A program made the position numbers and the translations under genes. From Oscillospiraceae bacterium (GTDB lineage: Bacteria; Bacillota; Clostridia; Oscillospirales; Oscillospiraceae), in the NCBI GenBank assembly GCA_028705905.1, contig JAQWCP010000109.1:1-6018 (forward strand): a stretch of DNA of 6,018 nucleotides. The letters run 5' to 3'. A model generated the notes under the pieces. The model saw nothing but the letters and a program-made list of their open reading frames with translations. It was not told where the DNA came from and made no database searches. Below are positions 1 through 4,732 of the stretch, piece by piece (the first letter of the stretch is position 1; each line of letters opens with the position of its first letter).

Positions 1-467
1 TTCCGTTTGCCCAAATGCTCTTTTAGATATGCGGCAGTAAGTCGGCTGTCAAAGGGTTCAACTCATAATTTGTCAATACCGCTGTATGTGTCTGCCTCTC
101 CATTCCCCAAAAGCCAAAAGCGTCCAAAACGACGTGTATCAGAAAAGCGCAACTCTTTTCCATTGTCCAGCCCAAAAATGATATGCGTGTGCTTCTCTGC
201 GGGATAATTAAAGGGCGCGATAAGTAAGCATCCCGTCATACGCAGATGCAGCGTGAAGCGGTCGCCGCTTTCCAAAAGAACGGTCAGATACTTTCCGCGT
301 CGGGTCATATCACATATCCGTTGCCCAGTAAGCCGATTACAAAACTCATCGGCTGTGGGATAGGCGACCACTTCGGGGCGCTCTATGGTCAGTGTTTGAA
401 TGGTCGCGCCCTGAATCTGTGGCAGAACAACACGCTTAATTGTTTCAACTTCCGGCAGCTCCGGCAT
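1..467 (-). pseudogene. mutM: Formamidopyrimidine-DNA glycosylase (MutM/Fpg) with an in-frame TGA; 3' part runs off the window
   Basis: MutM removes 8-oxoguanine and formamidopyrimidines from oxidised DNA and nicks the resulting abasic site. The start is fixed at the ATG 467..465, because the protein must begin MPELPEVE: in this family the Pro after the removed Met is the nucleophile and the next Glu is catalytic. Also visible are the lysine in RRGKYL (residue 59), HLRMTG (about 74-79) and DTRRFGRFWLL (about 110-120). After 134 sense codons the frame meets TGA at 65..63, exactly where relatives have Gly in a KLG-x-EPF motif. Beyond the stop the frame continues VEPFDSRLTAAYLKEHLGKR to base 1, still typical MutM. 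A product ending at the TGA would lack the H2TH and zinc-finger DNA-binding parts (usual family length about 270-280 residues). The gene overlaps the SPL-like gene by 23 bases, and an AAAGGA lies 11 bases before the ATG. Family identity is near certain. Whether the stop is a real mutation or a sequencing error is open. Confidence 0.85.
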
Positions 468-1356
468 GGCGTGCACCGTCCTTTCTCGCAGATTTTTTGA
501 TTTGCTCATGGTAAAAGAAATTGACAATGACAGGCGGTGCGTCAATGGGCCTTGTCATGCTGTCATCGTTCGTTACATAGGCAAGGCCAATTTGGGCGGC
601 GTAGGCCCTAAGCTCGGCGTCAAGAAGCTTCCAATAGCGGCGGTCGTTTCGCGTGTAGATTTCCCGGTATAGGGGCAAAAGCGACGGATGCTTTTTCTGA
701 ATGTAGTCCAGTATGACCGATTTATAGCTGCCCCGCAGATTGAGGTTTTCCAGCCATATCAGATTGCATTGTTCCTTTGCCCGCTGGATGATTTCTTTCA
801 CATCGGTAATGCCCGGAAATATTGGAGAGATGAAACAGGTGGTGCGGACGCCCGCATCGTGAAAGGCTTTCATGGCGTCAAGTCGCCGACCGATGGAAAC
901 GGCCTCGTCCATATCTGTTTTGAAGCTCTCGTCCAGCGTGTTGATTGACCACGACACGCGGGCATTTGGAAAGGTCTTGATAAGGTCTAAATCCCGCAGG
1001 ACTAAATCCGATTTGGTTGCAATGCTGATTTCGGCGCCGCTGCCCTGCAATTCCGTAAGTAACGCCCTTGTGCGCCCATAGGTTTCCTCATAGGGATTAT
1101 ACGGGTCGGTGACAGAGCCGATGAACACGCCCTTTCCGGCATACCGTTCCGGGTGCTTGATTGCCGGCCAGTATTTCACATCAAGGAATGTCCCCCACTC
1201 TTCCGGGTGGCCGGTAAATCGCTTCATAAAGCTGGCGTAGCAGTATTTACAGGCATGAGGACAGCCCAAATACGGATTGACCGAGTAATCCCCGACAGGA
1301 AGATTTGACTTGGAGAGGACGCTTTTCGTTTCGATTGCTTTTATCGTCACATCCAT
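445..1356 (-). CDS. SPL-family radical SAM protein (COG1533-like)
   Basis: This is a 303-residue radical SAM enzyme. The 4Fe-4S/SAM motif is the CX3CX2C in GCPHACKYCYA (Cys32, Cys36, Cys39), placed near the N-terminus as in the SplB/COG1533 group. GSVTDPYNPYE (about 78-88) and the later SWSINTLDE and FISPIFPGITD segments also fit this family. Members are often annotated as spore photoproduct lyase-like, but true SplB is only one branch, and I cannot show that this protein repairs spore photoproduct. The substrate is therefore unknown. The start ATG 1356..1354 has AAAGGA 9 bases upstream, inside the end of the DUF1848 gene, and only 3 bases separate it from that gene's TAA. The stop is TGA at 447..445, inside mutM, and the last dozen or so residues are low-complexity Ala/Gly/Arg. 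The tight pairing with the DUF1848 gene suggests that the two products work together. Confidence 0.87.
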   Translation of the reverse strand: MDVTIKAIETKSVLSKSNLPVGDYSVNPYLGCPHACKYCYASFMKRFTGHPEEWGTFLDVKYWPAIKHPERYAGKGVFIGSVTDPYNPYEETYGRTRALLTELQGSGAEISIATKSDLVLRDLDLIKTFPNARVSWSINTLDESFKTDMDEAVSIGRRLDAMKAFHDAGVRTTCFISPIFPGITDVKEIIQRAKEQCNLIWLENLNLRGSYKSVILDYIQKKHPSLLPLYREIYTRNDRRYWKLLDAELRAYAAQIGLAYVTNDDSMTRPIDAPPVIVNFFYHEQIKKSARKDGARHAGAAGS

Positions 1357-1359
1357 CGA

Positions 1360-2277
1360 TTAGCGTCCTTTCATAAAGTTGTTTTGCGCGCCCTGCTGCA
1401 CAGTGTCCGTTTCATTCAGGTGTCCGAGCAGCAGCGGAGAAGCTGAGTCGTGCAGTTTGTAGTTCTCCCGCGCTTTCTGCGGCTTTGTATTTGCGTAACA
1501 GTATTTGCAGCCGTTCAAGCAGGTGTCGTAAGCGCCGATGTCCCGGCTCTCGATGCAATGACAGCCCTGCCGCAGCCCCTTGTGCTTCAAGGGGCGAAAC
1601 TCTATGTCGTTGGCCGCGCCCAATATATCAAGCGTCATGCATCCGGAAGAATGTACTCCGTACCGGTTGAAATCCCCGTTTGTGCCGCAGGTCTGAATTG
1701 GGATGCCATACTTTGCGGCGATTGCCCCCAAGCCTCGCGCCAGTTCGTCCATATCCTGCGTGGAAAGGGGGATAAGCTCCGGCATATTGAATTGCAGCTT
1801 TTTATACATCTCTACAAAGCTGAAAATGCAGCGGTCAACATGGCCGGATAACTTTTCTGCCATTGCCGCAAAGGTTTCAAGGTGGTGGGGAATCGTATAA
1901 TCCTTTGTCAGCAACACCGGGTCATAGCGCCATGCAATGCGCTGCTTGCCGACAATTTTTTCAAGCTCCAAAAGCGTATGGATGCTTTCTTCAATAGACG
2001 GTACGCCCGGCTCAATATCTTTGCCGTAGGCGGTAATCGTATAGTGAAAATAGGTATTGAAACGGTCTGTAATTTCATGCAGACGCAGCAGGATAGGTGC
2101 GTAGTTTTTGGAGCAGAACACAACACAGTCTACCTTATCCGGCGTCAGTTCGTAGCGTGTGACTTTGCTTTGAAAAAGTGGGTTGCGGGAGAGTACATAG
2201 CCCTCCTCAAACCGCTGAAGCAGCCATTCTGTATAGTATTGGACGGTATCTGTCCGTCCTCCTGTGTTCAAAATCAC
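1360..2277 (-). CDS. DUF1848 domain-containing protein
   Basis: This 305-residue protein is recognisable as DUF1848 from its N-terminal GGRTDTVQYYTEW (the family usually has a SRRTD-type start), the EGYVLSRNPL segment, and a C-terminal cysteine cluster. The cluster holds Cys239 and Cys241 (GCHCIESRD) followed by the CX3CX2C of CLNGCKYCYAN (Cys253, 257, 260). That spacing is the one used by radical SAM enzymes to hold a 4Fe-4S cluster, but here it sits at the C-terminal end, so metal or cluster binding is likely while the reaction is unknown. The start is a GTG at 2277..2275. It is preferred because the conserved N-terminal motif begins about five residues later and no upstream ATG gives a better fit. 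The ribosome binding site is weak (AGTGGTG, overlapping the end of the nitroreductase gene), which may mean translational coupling. The neighbour downstream carries a near-identical CKYCYA motif. Function not established. Confidence 0.85.
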   Translation of the reverse strand: MILNTGGRTDTVQYYTEWLLQRFEEGYVLSRNPLFQSKVTRYELTPDKVDCVVFCSKNYAPILLRLHEITDRFNTYFHYTITAYGKDIEPGVPSIEESIHTLLELEKIVGKQRIAWRYDPVLLTKDYTIPHHLETFAAMAEKLSGHVDRCIFSFVEMYKKLQFNMPELIPLSTQDMDELARGLGAIAAKYGIPIQTCGTNGDFNRYGVHSSGCMTLDILGAANDIEFRPLKHKGLRQGCHCIESRDIGAYDTCLNGCKYCYANTKPQKARENYKLHDSASPLLLGHLNETDTVQQGAQNNFMKGR

Positions 2278-2283
2278 AGCGTA

Positions 2284-2901
2284 TCACCACTTTCCAAAGT
2301 GCATTTTTTGTTCGGCGGTATAGTCAATTTGCTCCGGCACAGCAGCGTCCTCCACCGGGTAGCCAATGCCGATATAGCAGGGCATCATATATTCGATTGG
2401 CACTCCTAATGCTGCCGTTACTTTCTTTCCTTCCTCTCCAACGGGGATACGCATGGAACAGGCCAGCCCCTCCGCTGTCGCGGCGAGAAAAATGTTTTCC
2501 ACGACGCACCAAATGGACGCAAAGCTGTTCAGCCCGTTTACCGATGAAGCGTGAAAGATACCTGTGCTCCCTTTGAAAAGCGGAATAATCACATACGGCG
2601 CATTTTGCAGCATGGTATACTGCCGGGGCATGGCGTAGGCGTACATTTTTTGTACAGTGGTTTTCATCACAAAGATGGCGTTAATTTCTTCCTGCGTGGC
2701 GCTCCATGCTTTCACAAATTGCAGGGCGATTGCTTTGTCCTGCTCGTTTTGCAAAACGATAAACTCCCAATTTCGCGCATGGTCGTGGGTCGGCGCTTTC
2801 AGACCGGCGGAGATTACCCGCTCCAATATCTCCGGTGAAACGCACTTGTCCTTCCAATCCCGGACGATATGACGGTTATTGATAACTTCGTAAAATTCCA
2901 T
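2284..2901 (-). CDS. Nitroreductase family protein (FMN-dependent oxidoreductase)
   Basis: This 205-residue protein fits the flavin nitroreductase fold. It opens MEFYEVINNRHIVRDW, corresponding to the usual FMN-phosphate-binding R-R-S-x-R-x-F stretch. It then has GLKAPTHDHARNWEF (about 34-48), like the APS/T-x-x-N-x-QPW motif, and ends with GLACSMRIPVGEEG and PCYIGIGYP, typical of the C-terminal FMN-binding region. Such enzymes use NAD(P)H to reduce nitro compounds, quinones or other electrophiles in the cytoplasm. The natural substrate here cannot be deduced. The start at 2901 is chosen because GGAGG (2916..2912) lies 10 bases upstream and the family motif starts at once. A longer frame reaching 3027 would run deep into marR and adds residues with no family character. 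The gene starts 2 bases after the marR stop and ends in TGA 6 bases before the DUF1848 GTG, so it is very probably cotranscribed and under MarR control. Confidence 0.87.
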   Translation of the reverse strand: MEFYEVINNRHIVRDWKDKCVSPEILERVISAGLKAPTHDHARNWEFIVLQNEQDKAIALQFVKAWSATQEEINAIFVMKTTVQKMYAYAMPRQYTMLQNAPYVIIPLFKGSTGIFHASSVNGLNSFASIWCVVENIFLAATAEGLACSMRIPVGEEGKKVTAALGVPIEYMMPCYIGIGYPVEDAAVPEQIDYTAEQKMHFGKW

Positions 2902-2903
2902 GA

Positions 2904-3359
2904 TTATAATTCCTCCGCTTCTTGATGAATAAGTGCTGTCAGATTTTTTGTGAATGTCGTCGAAAGGCTGATTAGCTTTTCCTGTTCCTCCGGCGTGAAC
3001 ATGGACATGGCGGTATCTTCTGCCCAAGTGATGTGCACCACAGTCTTTTTTGCATACGCCCGTCCTTTTTCGGTAAGATAAATGAGCTTGTTTCGCTTAT
3101 CCTCCTTATCGCCCTCTATGGTGATATTGCCATCTTTCAACAGATTTTTGATAATTAGATTTACCGTCTGTTTAGATTGAAATGTACGGTCGCAGATTTC
3201 TTTTTGCCCCATGCTGTCTTTCGCATAATAGAGGGCGTTTAGTACCAAAAACGTTTTCATCAAAAGCCCGTTCTTTTTTGCGTACTCATCATAAAGGGCA
3301 AACTGCATATCACGAAACTTACAATACAGGTAGGCGTTTCTTTTATCGTCCTTCGTCAT
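2904..3359 (-). CDS. MarR-family winged-helix transcriptional regulator
   Basis: This 151-residue regulator has the MarR layout: N-terminal dimerisation helices, a helix-turn-helix around GQKEICDRTFQSKQTVNLIIK (recognition helix SKQTVNLIIKNLLKDG), the wing with the diagnostic EDKRNKLIYLTEKGRAYA, and a C-terminal helical dimer region. MarR proteins usually repress their own operon and release DNA on binding phenolic or electrophilic ligands or on cysteine oxidation. Cysteines are present near residues 16 and 54, but their role is unknown. The start ATG 3359..3357 is supported by GGAGG 7 bases upstream. A TTG at 3383..3381 in the same frame would place translation before that site and over the predicted operator, so it is rejected. 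It is the first gene of the operon and ends in TAA just 2 bases before the nitroreductase start. Family assignment is strong; ligand and regulon are inference. Confidence 0.88.
   Translation of the reverse strand: MTKDDKRNAYLYCKFRDMQFALYDEYAKKNGLLMKTFLVLNALYYAKDSMGQKEICDRTFQSKQTVNLIIKNLLKDGNITIEGDKEDKRNKLIYLTEKGRAYAKKTVVHITWAEDTAMSMFTPEEQEKLISLSTTFTKNLTALIHQEAEEL
2912..2916 (-). promoter_or_regulatory. Ribosome binding site of the nitroreductase gene (GGAGG)
   Basis: GGAGG on the minus strand inside the last codons of marR, 10 bases before the ATG at 2901. It settles the start against the longer frame beginning at 3027. Confidence 0.75.
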
Positions 3360-3366
3360 GGCAAAG

Positions 3367-3371
3367 CCTCC
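3367..3371 (-). promoter_or_regulatory. Ribosome binding site of marR (GGAGG)
   Basis: GGAGG on the minus strand, 7 bases before the ATG at 3359. It decides between this start and the in-frame TTG at 3383, which lies upstream of it. Confidence 0.8.
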
Positions 3372-3377
3372 AACAAA

Positions 3378-3393
3378 AGTCAATTTATTGACT
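3378..3393. promoter_or_regulatory. Candidate MarR operator, perfect inverted repeat AGTCAAT-TT-ATTGACT
   Basis: A perfect 7-2-7 inverted repeat lies just downstream of the -10 box and across the expected transcription start, before the marR ribosome binding site. MarR dimers typically bind 16-20 base AT-rich dyads in this position and block their own promoter. The symmetry and position are seen; the binding is inferred. Confidence 0.6.
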
Positions 3394-3399
3394 ACTTAT

Positions 3400-3428
3400 T
3401 TTATACCATAAACCGGTTGTATTTGCAA
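3400..3428 (-). promoter_or_regulatory. Promoter of the marR operon
   Basis: Minus strand: -35 TTGCAA (3428..3423, 4 of 6 matches to consensus), a 17-base spacer, then TGG directly before -10 TATAAA (3405..3400, 5 of 6 matches), giving an extended -10. Transcription would begin near 3393, about 34 bases before the marR ATG. A second dyad, AACCGGTT (3411..3418), sits in the spacer. This is read from the sequence only. Confidence 0.65.
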
Positions 3429-3701
3429 GAGGTTCCGTGTGAAGCATAAAAGAGCTTCTATGTTCTTCATTTCAAAATCCGTACAAGTACCCTGCGGAAA
3501 ATCGAATAATTCTTCCCGTCATTTCAGTCTGTCGGCAGAGTCTGTTTCCCCTGTATATCTCCGGGTGGCTTCTCGCCGTTCCTCGCTGTATGAAGCGGCC
3601 AGATGGAAAGAAACAGCACCTCTCGGCGATACCAACTCCTGTAGCCCTGCGTTCATGCAACACAGAGATGCGGATTTATTGAATGCGTTTCTGATGGGCA
3701 G
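3429..3701. other. Gene-poor spacer between the marR promoter and the sortase terminator
   Basis: No convincing gene is seen here. Overlapping reading frames of 63-120 residues are open on both strands. One is a plus-strand GTG frame from 3439 to 3801. On the minus strand, the frame from 3716 to 3519 contains EERREATRRYTGETDSADR. None has a clear domain, and the plus-strand frame has only a weak AGAGG before its GTG. The coexistence of open frames on both strands is more like a GC-balanced noncoding or decayed segment than a gene. It could be a remnant, an interspersed repeat or an unannotated RNA; the sequence alone does not decide. Confidence 0.4.
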
Positions 3702-3744
3702 AAGAACAGGCAGCACTCGGTTATCCCGAATACTGCCTGCTCCC
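3702..3744 (-). terminator. Probable terminator downstream of the sortase gene
   Basis: On the minus strand a 19-pair stem closes a 5-base loop (GATAA, 3725..3721). The inner 12 pairs are 3737..3726 with 3720..3709. Two positions that would be C-A mismatches in plus-strand RNA become G-U pairs in minus-strand RNA, so the fold suits minus-strand transcription. The 3' arm ends in U-rich CUGUUCUU rather than a clean U-tract, which lowers certainty. It begins about 70 bases past the sortase stop. Confidence 0.5.
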
Positions 3745-3812
3745 AGCCAATCCTACCTGATAGATGTCCGTAAACTTAGTTTTATTGAATTGAGCATTTG
3801 ATAGGCACCTAT

Positions 3813-4649
3813 CTATTGTGCCTTGGTGATTTTTGCAACTACTATACTCCGCGCACCGCTGTATTCATAGCTACAAGTGGAAAGAAGAAGGATCTGATCA
3901 TCTGTCCCGACCTCTATCTCCCGATACTGCCGCGCTTGTTCTCGAATATACCGCAGCAGCTCAGTCTTGTCCTCCGGAGGGGCTTCAATGTATGGAGCGT
4001 ACAGTTTCATATCCGTAGATTGCACTACTGCGTAAGCAAACACTTCCAGCGTATAAGTGACGTCCGGCAGATAGAGTGTTCCGCCGGTGTGCTCTGCCCA
4101 AAACGCATCATCTGCAAAAAGCCCAAGGTCGCTGAACATACTGCTGTCTTTCATCTTATGACCGTAGAGAATGGTATTAAACGAGGAAAGGTCACCTTCA
4201 CAGCGGTAATCCATAAAAACTGTTCCCGCCACGGAATAGTTCCCGTAAAGATCGGTACGAAGATAGTCTGCGTTGTCTTTACTGCGCACAAAGGGGTAGT
4301 CGATCATCGTGCCATCTACTGTGATCCAACCAAGGATATCTCCATTGATTTTCTGTGCCTCCAATAAACTTGAGTTTACAGGCGGTTCTGTGGCGGAGGG
4401 AATTCCGCTGTCAGACGATGTCGGCTCTATTTCCGTTGCAACCTCTCCGTCTGTGATGTGGGTTACATCTGCGGTCTGCGGTTGCGAAGGCTTAAATTCA
4501 GAAAATTCGGCTCTGATCTGCTCTGCTCGCCGGTAATCGTCCGCAATTCGTATGACAGAATAACCGGAGTAGAGAAATACGCCAAGCAGCAGGGCACACA
4601 GAACCGTTTTGCTCGAGAAGCTTCTTTTGCCACATTTCTTGCCGCACAT
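3813..4649 (-). CDS. Class B sortase
   Basis: This 278-residue membrane-anchored transpeptidase cleaves a C-terminal sorting motif of secreted proteins and links them to peptidoglycan or to another surface subunit. Visible parts are a short basic cytoplasmic start (MCGKKCGKR), one membrane helix (about 15-33), a Ser/Thr/Pro/Glu-rich linker (about 50-92), then the catalytic domain. That domain has NGDILGWITVDGT and DYPFV (about 102-121, typical of class B), the catalytic His164 in LYGHKMKD, Cys259 in LLSTCSYEY and Arg267 in SGARSIV. All three active-site residues are present. The start is supported by AAGGAGG (4665..4659) 9 bases before the ATG; the stop is TAG. The gene lies 83 bases after the repetitive surface protein, separated by a hairpin, so that protein is its likely substrate. 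Class B sortases also anchor haem-uptake proteins or assemble pili in Clostridia; the target here is inferred from position. Confidence 0.9.
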   Translation of the reverse strand: MCGKKCGKRSFSSKTVLCALLLGVFLYSGYSVIRIADDYRRAEQIRAEFSEFKPSQPQTADVTHITDGEVATEIEPTSSDSGIPSATEPPVNSSLLEAQKINGDILGWITVDGTMIDYPFVRSKDNADYLRTDLYGNYSVAGTVFMDYRCEGDLSSFNTILYGHKMKDSSMFSDLGLFADDAFWAEHTGGTLYLPDVTYTLEVFAYAVVQSTDMKLYAPYIEAPPEDKTELLRYIREQARQYREIEVGTDDQILLLSTCSYEYSGARSIVVAKITKAQ

Positions 4650-4680
4650 TTTATGTGCCCTCCTTTTCCGTTATAATGAT

Positions 4681-4720
4681 AAACAAAGCAAGGGTGGGAA
4701 CGAACCTCCCGCCCTTGCTT
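4681..4720 (-). terminator. Hairpin terminator or attenuator between the surface protein gene and the sortase gene
   Basis: A 14-pair stem is formed by 4720..4707 with 4699..4686 (one G-U pair), with a 7-base loop and GC-rich core. It starts 13 bases after the surface-protein stop. On the minus strand it is followed by TGTTT, a short interrupted U-tract; on the plus strand nothing U-rich follows. It probably ends or attenuates surface-protein transcription. No clear promoter is seen between it and the sortase ribosome binding site, so the sortase may depend on readthrough. Confidence 0.72.
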
Positions 4721-4732
4721 CTGCGTGTACGG

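Noticed and set aside
63..65. TGA in mutM as a recoded Gly, Trp or selenocysteine codon
   Set aside because: TGA serves as a normal stop for the SPL-like gene (447..445) and the nitroreductase gene (2286..2284), which argues against a variant code. The position is a structural Gly, not a Cys/Sec site.
468..545. N-terminal extension of the mutM frame
   Set aside because: MutM needs Pro directly after the initiator Met as its nucleophile, so translation must begin at the MPELPEVE ATG.
445..1356. Calling the radical SAM gene a true spore photoproduct lyase (splB)
   Set aside because: The cluster motif and general layout place it in the broader SPL/COG1533 group, but I could not identify the features that set SplB apart, and the operon context is not sporulation-like.
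1450..2409. Long plus-strand frames of 133-175 residues opposite the DUF1848 and nitroreductase genes
   Set aside because: They are antisense shadows of well-supported minus-strand genes and show no domain of their own.
2902..3027. N-terminal extension of the nitroreductase frame
   Set aside because: It lies wholly within marR in another frame, lacks family residues, and the GGAGG at 2916..2912 fits the start at 2901.
3439..3801. Plus-strand 120-residue frame starting with GTG
   Set aside because: It has a weak ribosome binding site, no recognisable domain and composition unlike a folded protein, and it runs through the minus-strand terminator hairpin. Its ending LIDVRKLSF faintly recalls cysteine-rich KTR proteins of conjugative elements, but the cysteines are absent, so the likeness is probably chance.
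3800..3813. Inverted repeat GATAGG-CA-CCTATC at the sortase stop
   Set aside because: The loop is only 2 bases, the stem is short and no U-tract follows. It is too weak to call a terminator or operator.
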